The notes: a model not told the origin generated them from the sequence alone. Shown: positions 1 to 8,784, counted from the first letter of the stretch. The stretch: 64,000 nt of DNA from Sulfurovum riftiae (GCF_001595645.1 NZ_LNKT01000001.1:186001-250000), one strand, 5' to 3'. Translations and numbers: made by a program.

Positions 1-61
1 CTGGGGGACCAAACGCTTCCTTGACCTGCCTACGGGTGAACTCCTGCCCCGGATCTGTTAA
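1..61 (+). CDS. hypE: HypE C-terminus (partial, 5' end outside window)
   Basis: Only the last 19 codons are present, ending in GELLPRIC and a TAA stop. HypE proteins end in a Pro-Arg-Ile-Cys tail whose last Cys carries the carbamoyl group made by HypF; HypE dehydrates it to the thiocyanate that supplies cyanide ligands of the NiFe centre. The tail, and hypX and hypA directly downstream, make the assignment convincing despite the short fragment. The stop lies 9 bases before the hypX start, so the genes are probably cotranscribed. Confidence 0.85.
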   Translation, partial: WGTKRFLDLPTGELLPRIC

Positions 62-70
62 GAGGACTGC

Positions 71-1801
71 ATGAAAATACTGCTTCTTGTCACAGCTTTC
101 AATTCGCAGACACAGGCTGTCTATACTGCGCTTCAGGAGAGAGGAGATGAAGTCTCTGTTGCCTATGCCATCAGTGAAGAGCAGATGTCGAAAGAGATAG
201 AAACGTTCGGACCTGAACTGATACTCTGTCCGTTCCTGAAATACTATCTGCCTCCAAGCATTTATGAGAACTATCCTACCTATATTTTTCATCCTGGTCC
301 CAGGGGAGACAGAGGACCCAATGCGCTGGAATATGCTTTAAAGAGCCATACCAAAGAGTGGGGTGTGGTAATACTCAAAGCAAATGCGGAGTATGACGGT
401 GGTGATATCTATGCTGAGAAGCATTTTAAAGTAAGGAATACTTATAAGGCCTCACTCTATCGGCAGGAGGTGGTACAGGCATCACTTCAGGCACTGGAGC
501 AGTTCTTTGAACATTATGAGAAGGGCATATGCCAACCGCAGATACTGAATCCTCTCCATGAGAAGTTCACACAGGCCAAAAGGGCTATCGATTGGCAGAA
601 AGATGATACTCAGACCATCATAGGAAAGATCTATCTCTCGGATTCACTTCCCGGAGTGCTTGATGAAATACTGGATGTCCCCTGCTATCTTTACGGTGTC
701 TGGAGAGAAGAGAAGTTCAGAGGCAATCCAAAAGAGATACTGGCCAAGCGTGACGGGGCTGTCTGTCTGGGAACGATCGATGGGGCAGTATGGATAAGCC
801 ATCTCAAAGAGCCCGGGAAGTTCAAGCTTCCTGCAACCTATGTACTCAAAGAGAAGTTAAAAGGGATCAAAGAGGAGCGTCTGCCGCTCATCTTTGACAA
901 AAGTTATGATACCTTTTACGAAGTAAGTGTGGAGAAGAGAGACAATGTTGCCTACCTCTGTTTCAATTTCCATAACGGAGCGATGAGTGCAGCACAGTGT
1001 GTCCGTCTCAAGTATGCAGTGGAGTATCTCAAAAACGAGTGTGATGTTCTGGTATTGGTCGGAGGGATGGATTTCTTCTCCAACGGTATTCATCTGAATA
1101 TCCTTGAAGACAGCCAGAAACAGGGAGAGGACGGCTGGGCGAACATCAATGCCATGAATGACCTGGTGCGTTCCATTCTTTTTGCCGATGAGGTGGTCAC
1201 GGTTGCCTCTTTTGCACGCAATGCAGGTGCCGGCGGTGTCTTTATGGGGCTTGCCTGTGACCATGTCGTGGCAAAAGAGGGTGTGGTACTGAACCCACAC
1301 TATAAAACGCTGGGGCTGAGCGGAAGTGAATACCATACCTACACGCTGCCAAAACGTGTCGGCAAGGAGAAAGCCGAGGAGCTGCTTGAAGCATGTCTGC
1401 CACTCTCTGTACAGAGAGCCAAAACGATCGGTATGGTCGATGAGGTCTTTGCCGATGCCGACTATTATGAATCACTGTACCGATTCGCAAAGAAGAGTTA
1501 TGATGATGATTTTCTATGGGAAAAGCAGGAGTATCTGGAAGAGAACAGAGAACGCATAGAAGCATGTAAGGAGAAAGAACTTGAAGTGATGCATCCTGAA
1601 TTTTGGGATAAAGAGAGTGCTTTCCACCAGCTTCGAAGGGAGTTCGTCTATAAAGTCTGTCCGAGAGAGACACCCAAAAGATTAAGCTTTCAGCACCTTC
1701 AACAAGCTCAGGTACCGAAGAACGTAGGGTGGGCATTGCACACCACTGAAGGAATATGGCATACAGATAAAAGTACAGCCGAAAGGCCTAAAAAAATGTA
1801 A
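71..1801 (+). CDS. hypX: HypX, CO-ligand-forming hydrogenase maturation factor
   Basis: 576 residues. The N-terminal half is a formyltransferase-like domain (HPGPRGDRGPN near residues 74-84, the HPG motif of formyl-tetrahydrofolate enzymes). The second half, from about residue 285, is an enoyl-CoA hydratase/isomerase fold (GGMDFFSNGIHLN, AGAGGVFMGLACD). HypX is known to make the CO ligand of the NiFe site from formyl-THF via formyl-CoA under oxic conditions, so the host probably matures a hydrogenase in the presence of oxygen. AGAGGACTGC precedes the ATG. The core seems to end near FVYKVCPRETPKRLSF; the last 35 or so residues are encoded by a dispersed intergenic repeat (from about 1690) and are unlikely to be ancestral. 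Confidence 0.93.
   Translation: MKILLLVTAFNSQTQAVYTALQERGDEVSVAYAISEEQMSKEIETFGPELILCPFLKYYLPPSIYENYPTYIFHPGPRGDRGPNALEYALKSHTKEWGVVILKANAEYDGGDIYAEKHFKVRNTYKASLYRQEVVQASLQALEQFFEHYEKGICQPQILNPLHEKFTQAKRAIDWQKDDTQTIIGKIYLSDSLPGVLDEILDVPCYLYGVWREEKFRGNPKEILAKRDGAVCLGTIDGAVWISHLKEPGKFKLPATYVLKEKLKGIKEERLPLIFDKSYDTFYEVSVEKRDNVAYLCFNFHNGAMSAAQCVRLKYAVEYLKNECDVLVLVGGMDFFSNGIHLNILEDSQKQGEDGWANINAMNDLVRSILFADEVVTVASFARNAGAGGVFMGLACDHVVAKEGVVLNPHYKTLGLSGSEYHTYTLPKRVGKEKAEELLEACLPLSVQRAKTIGMVDEVFADADYYESLYRFAKKSYDDDFLWEKQEYLEENRERIEACKEKELEVMHPEFWDKESAFHQLRREFVYKVCPRETPKRLSFQHLQQAQVPKNVGWALHTTEGIWHTDKSTAERPKKM
1724..1787 (+). repeat. Dispersed repeat copy A, inside the hypX 3' end
   Basis: Begins GTAGGGTGGGCATTGC and ends with the small hairpin GCCGAAAGGC. 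The distance between these landmarks is 54 bases, the same as in the copy at 2311-2374, and the bases between are clearly related. A CTTCAACAAGCTCAGG phrase just upstream recurs as CTTCGACAAGCTCAGG at 2191. This copy is read through as the C-terminus of HypX. Confidence 0.8.
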
Positions 1802-1846
1802 AATTGGTGGCTGAGCCTGTCGAAGCCAAACCAGAGAGGAGAAAAG

Positions 1847-2188
1847 ATGCATGAATACAGTGTAGTACAGGCCCTGCTGAACCAGTGTGAAGAGGTTGCA
1901 GTACAGAACGAGGCAGAGAAGGTCACCAAAGTGGTCTGCAAGATCGGTGTGATGAGCGGCATAGAGATACACCTCCTGCAGATGGCCTTCGATACGTTTA
2001 AAGAAGGAACGATGTGTGACAGTGCAGAATTCGTCATAAACGAACAGAAACTCAAACTTGAATGCAAAGAGTGCGGGCATATTTTCGAAACGGATGAAAT
2101 ACGATATTATTGTACCAAATGCGAGAGCCTTCGGGTGAAAGTACTCGATGGGGAAGATATGTATCTCATGAGTCTGGAAATGGAATAA
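1847..2188 (+). CDS. hypA: HypA, nickel-delivery hydrogenase maturation protein
   Basis: 113 residues, normal for HypA. The N-terminal Met-His-Glu provides the nickel ligands (the ATG at 1847 keeps His2 and Glu3). A zinc site of two CxxC pairs is at Cys73/76 and Cys89/92 (CKEC, CTKC). HypA passes nickel with HypB into the hydrogenase large subunit. It follows hypX by 45 bases containing another small repeat phrase (GGCTGAGCCTGTCGAAGCC, 1810-1828) and is preceded by GAGAGGAGAAAAG as ribosome binding site. It lies in a repeat-rich stretch, with copies on both sides. Confidence 0.95.
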   Translation: MHEYSVVQALLNQCEEVAVQNEAEKVTKVVCKIGVMSGIEIHLLQMAFDTFKEGTMCDSAEFVINEQKLKLECKECGHIFETDEIRYYCTKCESLRVKVLDGEDMYLMSLEME

Positions 2189-2217
2189 ACCTTCGACAAG
2201 CTCAGGTACCGGAGAAT

Positions 2218-2288
2218 GTAGGGTCGGTTTACCGACCATTTATCGAGTAGTATGTGCTATTTGTAAATGGTCGATAAATCGACCCTAC
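2218..2288. repeat. GTAGGG-edged inverted repeat
   Basis: Two 24-bp arms (2218-2241 and 2265-2288), each beginning or ending with GTAGGGTCG, match at 22 of 24 positions in inverted orientation around a 23-base loop. Each arm is itself partly palindromic (TCGGTTTACCGA). It has the same edge word as the copies at 1724, 2311, 10740, 11281 and 23344 but a different inner word. Confidence 0.8.
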
Positions 2289-2310
2289 TATATAAAAAGG
2301 TAAAGAGAAG

Positions 2311-2374
2311 GTAGGGTGGGCATTGCCCACCATTCAGGAAATAGTGCAGACAAATAAAGGCATCGCCGAAAGGC
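2311..2374 (+). repeat. Dispersed repeat copy B
   Basis: Partner of the 1724-1787 copy: GTAGGGTGGGCATTGCCCACC, a related spacer, then GCCGAAAGGC at identical spacing. It lies between hypA and the DUF695-RraB gene. Together with 2190-2288, repeats fill almost all of this intergenic gap. Confidence 0.8.
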
Positions 2375-2404
2375 TTAACGAAGAAAAAACAAAAAAGGAA
2401 GACC

Positions 2405-3154
2405 ATGCAGGAATACTGGGAACTATATATGAAGAATTTGGAGGGGAAACCGGCATCGATACTGTTCAATGCCGGGATCTCCATGGAGATGGATGCCATC
2501 AAATATATCTATCCGCAGATAGCGTTTGTAAAGGTGAAGCTCAAAGAGCCCAATGAAAAAGGACTCTTAAGTGAGGGGGAACAGCCTGAGATCACCTACC
2601 TGGAAGACAAGCTGGAAGCCTCTCTGATCAAGTTCCGTATAGGAAAATATGTCGGGCGTGTCATCAGTGACGGCTATGTGACCTTTCTTTACTATCTGCA
2701 GTTCACCTATAACTGGCAGGATTTTCTGGAGTATGCACTGGACGAATTCGAAAGTTATGAGATCAGCAGCGGGTTTCAGGAAGACAGTGAATGGAACTAT
2801 TATCAGAAACTGCTCTATCCGTCACCCAGAGAGTGGCAGATCATTCAAAACCATAAGGTCTGTGAACAGCTGAAGGCCAAAGAGGATAACCTGCATCTTC
2901 CCCGTGCTATCGAACATAAGGCCTTTTTTCAAAGTGAATACAAAAAAGATGACCTCATTGAGCAGCTACTTGAAGAGGGGTTCAAGGTACAGGATGAAAT
3001 TAGCAATGAGGAGGGGTACAAAGGTATCTCTTTCTATCGAATCGACAAACCTTTTTACCATGATATCGATGAGTTGACACTTTATCTGATCGATCTTCTG
3101 GAAACATACGATGCACACTATGACGGATGGGAGACGAGTATCGTCAAGAGTTAG
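2405..3154 (+). CDS. DUF695 / RraB-like two-domain protein
   Basis: 249 residues. Residues 1-140 resemble DUF695 (Trp-rich N-terminus, ITYLEDKLEASLIKFR, VTFLYYLQFTYNW). The C-terminal 85 residues have the layout of the RNase E inhibitor RraB family: EHKAFF at its start, a DLIEQLLEEGF helix, and the family signature YDGWE near the C-terminus. This domain pair recurs in bacteria without a settled function; binding to an RNase or a regulatory role is only an inference. AAAAAGGAAG precedes the ATG. The gene overlaps the convergent hydrogenase protease by 4 bases and sits inside the hyp cluster, though nothing shows that it takes part in maturation. Confidence 0.75.
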   Translation: MQEYWELYMKNLEGKPASILFNAGISMEMDAIKYIYPQIAFVKVKLKEPNEKGLLSEGEQPEITYLEDKLEASLIKFRIGKYVGRVISDGYVTFLYYLQFTYNWQDFLEYALDEFESYEISSGFQEDSEWNYYQKLLYPSPREWQIIQNHKVCEQLKAKEDNLHLPRAIEHKAFFQSEYKKDDLIEQLLEEGFKVQDEISNEEGYKGISFYRIDKPFYHDIDELTLYLIDLLETYDAHYDGWETSIVKS

Positions 3155-3687
3155 TGTATCATCACACCTGAAGGGTCTTTGGCTCTGTGAATGATCGCAT
3201 CAAGCGAGATCTTCTCCGCTTTGGGTATAGCAAAGATCTGCTGTTTTTCCAAAAAGCGTAATGCAGTATTGATATAATTTTGAAATGCTTCTTTGAGGGA
3301 AGTGCTCAATGCAATATCGAAAGTTACTTCATAGGGAATGATGCCAAGGACCGTAGCTTCTGGAACAGTTTTTCCCTGAAGTTCAAGCATGTCCATGCAC
3401 TGTATAACGCCGATCTCATGTGCGCCACCGCTGTTGAGACCATGGCCCGAGAGTTCGCAGGCAGGGATGAGATAGATGCTTCCGGGAGCATCATCTATGT
3501 GGATCGTGTCGAGAATAAGAATGGTTTCATTCTCCATGAAGATATTGAGAAGATTGATGCCTTCCACACCACCGTTGATGATGTTTACTTCTTGAGAGAA
3601 TTCATAGTTCTCACTCAGGTAAACAGCGGCATAGACCCCCAGCCCGTCATCTTTTTGCAGTACATTGCCTATGCCAAGAATGATCAT
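3151..3687 (-). CDS. Hydrogenase maturation endopeptidase (HyaD/HupD family)
   Basis: 178 residues, usual length. The N-terminus has GIGNVLQKDDGLG, then INGGVEGINLL, LILDTIHID and GGAHEIGV. Asp14, Asp60 and His90 fall where HybD has its nickel-sensing residues (Glu16, Asp62, His93). These proteases remove the C-terminal peptide of the large subunit once nickel is inserted. It runs opposite to hypE-hypX-hypA and ends 4 bases inside the neighbouring gene. Its own structural hydrogenase genes are not in the window. Confidence 0.92.
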   Translation of the reverse strand: MIILGIGNVLQKDDGLGVYAAVYLSENYEFSQEVNIINGGVEGINLLNIFMENETILILDTIHIDDAPGSIYLIPACELSGHGLNSGGAHEIGVIQCMDMLELQGKTVPEATVLGIIPYEVTFDIALSTSLKEAFQNYINTALRFLEKQQIFAIPKAEKISLDAIIHRAKDPSGVMIH

Positions 3688-3765
3688 TCTTTAGAGTGCT
3701 TTTCGTCAGCATTATAGAGACAATTCATGGTTGCTTTTCGTCACCATTATAGATACATTTAGTAT

Positions 3766-4116
<351 letters not shown>

Positions 4117-4134
4117 CTATATATTGATTTGATA

Positions 4135-5310
4135 TTAGATACTTCTTTTAAATTCCGGGTAGGCTTCCATACCACATTCTATGGCATCGATGCCTTCCAG
4201 CTGCTCATCATCCTCTGCTCTCAAGGTAAAGACCTTGTTGATCGCATAGATCGTGATCCATGATATTGGGAAGACGATAGCACCTACAATAAGTATACCC
4301 TTTAATTGTACCAAAATACTTACATCAGATGCAAAGATCCCGACAGCCAGGGTACCCCAGATACCGTTGACGAGGTGGACAGAAAGTGCACCGACGGGGT
4401 CATCCATTTTGAGCTTGTCAAAAATAGGTACAAAGAGGACGACCAGTGCGCCACCGATAGCACCGATGAGCATAGGTGTATGAATATCGTATAGGTCTGG
4501 TCCTGCTGTAATGGCGACCAGGCCGCCAAGCGCACCGTTGAGGATCATGGTGATATCGAATTTCTTGTATCTGAAGTAGGTAAGCAGCCAGGCGGTAATG
4601 GCACCGACAAGACCTGCAGTATTGGTATTCATGATGGTCAGGGCAACGGCATCGGCATTCTCTTTGCTTGAGATGGCACCGACCGACCCGCCGTTGAAAC
4701 CGAACCAGCCTATCCATAAAAGAAAGGCACCCAGTGTCACGAGAGGAATGTTGGAAGCAGGAATGACCTGTACCTGTCCGTTCTTCTTGAATCTTCCGCG
4801 TCTAGGCCCCATAATGAGAATGGCAGCAAGCAGTGCCCAGCCTCCTGTCGAGTGTATGACCGTTGAGCCGGCAAGATCATGCATGGCCGAGATATCAAGC
4901 ATCGTTCCGGAGAGGAAATTGGCTCCCCAGGTAATATTGACGATCGTAGGGTAGATGAAAGCACCGACCGCTACAGTAAAGAGTGCCAGGGGCAGAATAC
5001 GTGAGCGTTCACTCACACCGCCGCTCATGATATTGACCACTTTCCCGACAAAAGCCATCTGGAACAGGAAGAAAGCGTATTTGCTCATAGCATCCTGATG
5101 GTCCCAGCTGCCAAAGGCATACTCATACCCTATGAGCATGAAGGCGAGTGACGCGATCGCGTAGATCATGACATTGACGGTAAGTACCGAGGTGACGTTC
5201 TTTGTTCTGACAAGACCTGCTTCGAGCATTGCAAAGCCGGGCACCATCAGGATGATGAGTACCATGGCAAAGAGTGCGAAGAAGGTGTCTATGACATAAT
5301 TGATTTCCAT
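4135..5310 (-). CDS. amt: Ammonium transporter Amt/MEP/Rh family (first copy)
   Basis: 391 residues, about eleven membrane segments. Signatures: FAMLEAGLVRTKN near the N-terminus, FQMAFVG, GSTVIHSTGGW and ALSVHLVNGIWGTL, which hold the twin histidines of the conduction pore. The ATG at 5310 is chosen because GGAGG lies 8 bases upstream; an in-frame TTG at 5325 overlaps that ribosome binding site. Unlike the second Amt it has no cleavable signal peptide. A PII gene follows 27 bases downstream, so PII gating of this channel is expected. A palindromic operator candidate lies about 120 bases upstream. Confidence 0.94.
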   Translation of the reverse strand: MEINYVIDTFFALFAMVLIILMVPGFAMLEAGLVRTKNVTSVLTVNVMIYAIASLAFMLIGYEYAFGSWDHQDAMSKYAFFLFQMAFVGKVVNIMSGGVSERSRILPLALFTVAVGAFIYPTIVNITWGANFLSGTMLDISAMHDLAGSTVIHSTGGWALLAAILIMGPRRGRFKKNGQVQVIPASNIPLVTLGAFLLWIGWFGFNGGSVGAISSKENADAVALTIMNTNTAGLVGAITAWLLTYFRYKKFDITMILNGALGGLVAITAGPDLYDIHTPMLIGAIGGALVVLFVPIFDKLKMDDPVGALSVHLVNGIWGTLAVGIFASDVSILVQLKGILIVGAIVFPISWITIYAINKVFTLRAEDDEQLEGIDAIECGMEAYPEFKRSI

Positions 5311-5429
5311 AAAATTATCCTCCAAAAAAATGTATTGATAGTGTAACGCTTATTGGAAAAGAATAAAAGGCTTTATTGCTGTAAATTTGTGCAGTATTTT
5401 AAAAAAATATAAAAAAGAGATGGAAAATA

Positions 5430-5446
5430 TGATTAAAAATTAATCA
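5430..5446. promoter_or_regulatory. Palindromic operator candidate upstream of first amt
   Basis: TGATTAAAAATTAATCA: perfect 7-bp arms with a 3-bp spacer. The identical palindrome, in the other orientation, is at 7314-7330 upstream of the second amt. It resembles neither an E. coli NtrC box nor a CRP site. A shared regulator of the two transporter units is the simplest reading. Confidence 0.6.
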
Positions 5447-5458
5447 ATAGAGGAAGGT

Positions 5459-5480
5459 AACACAGGGGTTTCCCTGTGTT
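5459..5480 (-). terminator. Hairpin after second PII gene
   Basis: AACACAGGG and CCCTGTGTT form a perfect 9-bp stem with a 4-base loop just after the PII stop codon. It is not followed by a T-run on the minus strand, so it may be a processing or stability hairpin rather than a strong terminator. Confidence 0.5.
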
Positions 5481-5490
5481 GCGGAAGAGA

Positions 5491-5841
<351 letters not shown>

Positions 5842-5882
5842 TTACTCTCGTTTATTTATATGTAATCATTTATAATTTGATA

Positions 5883-5918
5883 ACGCAACCAGTTGCGTGA
5901 GCCCTCAGAAAAGAGGAC
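5883..5918. repeat. GCAACNNGTTGC palindrome element
   Basis: CGCAACCAGTTGCG followed by GAGCCCTCAG and AGAGGA lies in the gap between amt and PII. A similar arrangement (GCAACAAGTTGC, GAGGGCACTCC, GAGGA) occurs before argB at 13714-13745, suggesting a second small family of intergenic palindromes. Confidence 0.4.
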
Positions 5919-5935
5919 CAGGTATCAGTATTGTA

Positions 5936-7243
5936 TTATAAATTCATACCTCTCTCACCATGTACTGATTCGTCAAGACCCATCTCTTCCGTTTCAGCAT
6001 CTACTCTTGCACCACCTGTCAAGGCACTTGCAACATAGTAAACAACCACTGTTCCGATCAGTGTCCAAAGACCGACGACCACTACAGATTCAACCTGAAC
6101 CATGAATTGTCCCATTCTGTCACCACTCTCTTTAAGCGGACCGTCCCAGAGAAGCTCTTTGTCGTTCAATGCAAGGACACCTGTCATCAGTGCACCCCAG
6201 AGACCTGCAAGGAAGTGGATACCGAATGCATCGAGAGAATCATCATAACCGAACATCTTCTTCAATTTGACGACACCGAAGAATCCGATAGCTGCACCAC
6301 CGATACCAACGATGAATGCACCGCCTACAGAGACGAAACCGGCTGCCGGAGTGATCGCAACAAGACCGGCAACGATACCGGATGCGATACCGAGAAGCGT
6401 CGGCTTCTTATAGACGATCCACTCGATGATCAACCATGTAAGACCGGCTGCAGCTGTCGCGATGGTCGTCGTAAGAAGGGCAACACCGGCGATGGCATTC
6501 GCACCGAATGCAGAGCCGGCATTGAATCCGTACCAACCGAACCATAGCAGTGCGGCACCTGCTGCAGTAAAGATAATGGAGAATGGTTTCATGGCGACTT
6601 TATTGAACCCTGCTCTTTTACCGACAAGAATAGCAAGAACCAGACCAGCCAGACCACCGTTCATATGTACAACAGTACCACCGGCAAAGTCAAGTGCACC
6701 TGCATCGAAAAGAAGTGCGCCGTCCCCACCCCATACCATGTGAGTGATAGGTGCATAAACAACCAGTCCCCAGAGGGCTACGATCACCATCCATGTAGAG
6801 AACTTCATACGTCCGATAACAGAACCTGAAGCGATCGCTACGGTAATGGCAGCGAATGTTCCCTGGAACGCGATAAATACGAATGTCGGGTAAGAACCGC
6901 TCAAGTCAGTCCATTTGATACCGTCGAGGAATACATTGCCGAATCCACCGATGAATTTCTGAATGCCTGCAGCTTCAGAAGTACCGAAAGCAAGTGAGTA
7001 TCCTGCAACGATCCATACAACGAATGCAAGTACGAATGCACCCATGACCATTGCGTATGTGTTCAATGCGTTTTTGGTTCTTGACATACCTGCATAGAAC
7101 AGTGCGAGACCTGCAGGTGTCATCAGTAGAACGAGTGCTGTGGACATCATCATCCATGCTGTATCACCCGAATCGAGTTTGTCTTCTGCAAAAGCAGCGA
7201 TCGGCAACAATGCTGCCAGTAGAGCGAAAAGTTTTAACTTCAT
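5936..7243 (-). CDS. amt: Ammonium transporter with signal peptide (second copy)
   Basis: 435 residues. The first 19 or so residues (MKLKLFALLAALLPIAAFA) form a cleavable signal peptide, as in E. coli AmtB. Then come the core motifs FYAGMSRTKN, GGTVVHMNGGLAGL and DAFGIHFLAGLWGAL with both pore histidines. It is closer to proteobacterial AmtB than the first copy and has an extra C-terminal stretch (GARVDAETEEMGLDESVHGE) typical of the PII-responsive tail. The start is supported by AAAGGAAATAGC. The palindrome at 7314-7330 and a TATGAT -10-like box lie upstream. Confidence 0.95.
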   Translation of the reverse strand: MKLKLFALLAALLPIAAFAEDKLDSGDTAWMMMSTALVLLMTPAGLALFYAGMSRTKNALNTYAMVMGAFVLAFVVWIVAGYSLAFGTSEAAGIQKFIGGFGNVFLDGIKWTDLSGSYPTFVFIAFQGTFAAITVAIASGSVIGRMKFSTWMVIVALWGLVVYAPITHMVWGGDGALLFDAGALDFAGGTVVHMNGGLAGLVLAILVGKRAGFNKVAMKPFSIIFTAAGAALLWFGWYGFNAGSAFGANAIAGVALLTTTIATAAAGLTWLIIEWIVYKKPTLLGIASGIVAGLVAITPAAGFVSVGGAFIVGIGGAAIGFFGVVKLKKMFGYDDSLDAFGIHFLAGLWGALMTGVLALNDKELLWDGPLKESGDRMGQFMVQVESVVVVGLWTLIGTVVVYYVASALTGGARVDAETEEMGLDESVHGERGMNL

Positions 7244-7313
7244 GCTATTTCCTTTGAATGTTTTTTAACAGAGGTATCATAACATGCGTCAAGTTGTTTG
7301 GGAGAAGAAGGAG

Positions 7314-7330
7314 TGATTAATTTTTAATCA
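7314..7330. promoter_or_regulatory. Palindromic operator candidate upstream of second amt
   Basis: TGATTAATTTTTAATCA, the exact reverse complement of the 5430-5446 site, 71 bases before the amt start and just after the stop of the PAS gene. A TATGAT -10-like hexamer lies between it and the gene, so a regulator bound here could act from upstream. Confidence 0.6.
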
Positions 7331-7342
7331 TTTTTTTGCCAC

Positions 7343-8044
7343 CTACTGGATAAGAGGTATTTCAAGTTTTATGACATGCTCTTTGAGCAGTACGGAGATG
7401 TGGCTCTGGTTGGCAAGTGACTTGATCTCTGCATCGGCATCGTTGTAGCGTCCGTTCGCTTCGATGGAGAGTTGTACGATAGATTCTTTTTTGCCTGCAA
7501 TGATCACATGTTCTCCGATCAGGAGCTTGAGATTGATACTGATGGAATCGGAGGACCTGAAAGCATCGAGTGATTTTCTAAGAAGCTTGGAAAAATTGTT
7601 CTGGTCTATTTTGAAGGAGGGAATGTCCTGGTCTGTCAGGAGCTGCAGACGGTTACTGTTCTTTGTCTTGAAAAGTGCAATATTGGCTTCGAGCAGAATA
7701 TTGATATCGGTCATTATCAGTTTACCGGTTTCAAGCGGTACAGAAGGTTTGACCCTTGGTGTATTGTAAAAACGAATAGAAATGTGTTCTTCATTTTCGT
7801 AGCCTACCGTGACCGCATAAAAATTGAACGAATCATAATTGAGTGTAAGTGTGGTGGTCTTGTATCCGAAGGACTGGGGGGCATAGGCGAGGGCGATATC
7901 GTACAGTTCCTGTTTGGAGACATATCCGAAGAGGATCTCGGCGGCATTGTTCAGGTAGAGTATCTTTCCCTGATTGCTGAAAAGGATGAAAGGAGAGTTG
8001 TCCCACTCCACAAAAGGCTGAAAATCAATCGATAGCGTGTTCAT
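7343..8044 (-). CDS. PAS-domain protein, degenerate NtrB-like partner
   Basis: About 233 residues from the ATG at 8044 (MNTLSIDF), which overlaps the end of the upstream gene by 20 bases; a longer reading frame to 8110 would overlap it more. Residues 10-110 are a PAS fold (FILFSNQGKILYLNNAAEILFGY). The rest looks like an eroded histidine-kinase core: the QNNFSKLLRKSLDAFRSSDS stretch sits where an N-box would be, but no phospho-acceptor His box or glycine-rich ATP motifs are visible. It forms a two-gene unit with the NtrC-like protein beside the ammonium transporters, which suggests nitrogen sensing without kinase activity (inference). Confidence 0.6.
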   Translation of the reverse strand: MNTLSIDFQPFVEWDNSPFILFSNQGKILYLNNAAEILFGYVSKQELYDIALAYAPQSFGYKTTTLTLNYDSFNFYAVTVGYENEEHISIRFYNTPRVKPSVPLETGKLIMTDINILLEANIALFKTKNSNRLQLLTDQDIPSFKIDQNNFSKLLRKSLDAFRSSDSISINLKLLIGEHVIIAGKKESIVQLSIEANGRYNDADAEIKSLANQSHISVLLKEHVIKLEIPLIQ

Positions 8045-8759
8045 GGATCTTTTTCCTGAGTGTATTTCTGTTGATACCCAGCACCTGTGAAAGCTGCAGT
8101 TGCGAACCATACTTCTTCAGACCGGCCTCGATGAGGGGTTTTTCATAGAGTTCAAGATGTTCTTTGTAGGCATTGTTCCCGCCGATATGTTCCATTATAT
8201 AATGGTAGACAGCCTCTTCGATATGCTGCTTATCCATAGAGTGGATCATCAAATATTCATAAATGGCCTTTTTCATACTTTTGCTGTTGTTGCTTAGATC
8301 CATGGGGATCTTTGCAATGTCGAAGACCTTCTCATCGAGGAGAAGGTCATGCTGCGCCTTTTTTACGAAATGCTCTTTGATATAGGCAGCATCCTCAGGG
8401 CGTTCTTTCAGAGAGGGCATCGTATAGATGAAAGCGAAAAGGTTGTCTATGGTAGTGAAATTGCCTATGAAGTTGGCAGTGGCGATGATACGCTTGTTGT
8501 CAAAATCAAGCGACTCCTGGTTGTTGAGTTTCTCAAAATCTGTAATGATCAATTCCTCATGCTCTTCAAGCGCAGCTTCCACCTCTTTCTGGTTCTTCCC
8601 CGATACAAGGCGGGCCTGGGGAAAGAGATAGCGTGCCAGGCTCTTCTTCCCGATGTTGGCTTCCCCTATAATAATCGAAGAGACAAAAAGGGTCTTGGTA
8701 AGGTTGAATCCTTTGATGATATTCTGGATCTGGTCTGATTTGGTGAAAAATTGTTCCAT
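8025..8759 (-). CDS. Degenerate sigma-54-activator-like protein with Fis-type HTH
   Basis: 244 residues. The C-terminus is a clear Fis/NtrC helix-turn-helix (YGSQLQLSQVLGINRNTLRKK). The middle is a shrunken AAA+ domain: GEANIGKKSLARYLF replaces the Walker A GESGTGKE, ELIITDFEKL replaces Walker B, and MPSLKERPEDAAYIKEHF matches the PLRERREDI region of NtrC. The GAFTGA loop that contacts sigma-54 and the Arg-finger region are missing, so it should bind DNA but not activate sigma-54 polymerase. There is no receiver domain. A related palindrome lies 26 bases upstream of its start. Confidence 0.7.
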   Translation of the reverse strand: MEQFFTKSDQIQNIIKGFNLTKTLFVSSIIIGEANIGKKSLARYLFPQARLVSGKNQKEVEAALEEHEELIITDFEKLNNQESLDFDNKRIIATANFIGNFTTIDNLFAFIYTMPSLKERPEDAAYIKEHFVKKAQHDLLLDEKVFDIAKIPMDLSNNSKSMKKAIYEYLMIHSMDKQHIEEAVYHYIMEHIGGNNAYKEHLELYEKPLIEAGLKKYGSQLQLSQVLGINRNTLRKKIHEHAID

Positions 8760-8784
8760 TAGAGTACTTTTTATAATGTTTGTT

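Noticed and set aside
857-2239. Minus-strand reading frames of 119-185 codons opposite hypX and hypA
   Set aside because: They lie opposite strongly conserved genes, have no ribosome sites and read Cys/His-rich nonsense; GGQCPPY-type stretches in them come from the GTAGGG repeats.
2323-2556. Plus-strand frame MPTIQEIVQTNKG overlapping the start of the DUF695-RraB gene
   Set aside because: It begins within repeat copy B and its later part lies in another frame of a convincing gene.
5311-5325. TTG at 5325 as start of the first amt gene
   Set aside because: It overlaps the GGAGG ribosome site that serves the ATG at 5310.
5459-5480. Hairpin after the second PII gene as a strong Rho-independent terminator
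   Set aside because: The stem is good but lacks a T-run on the minus strand; listed only with low confidence.
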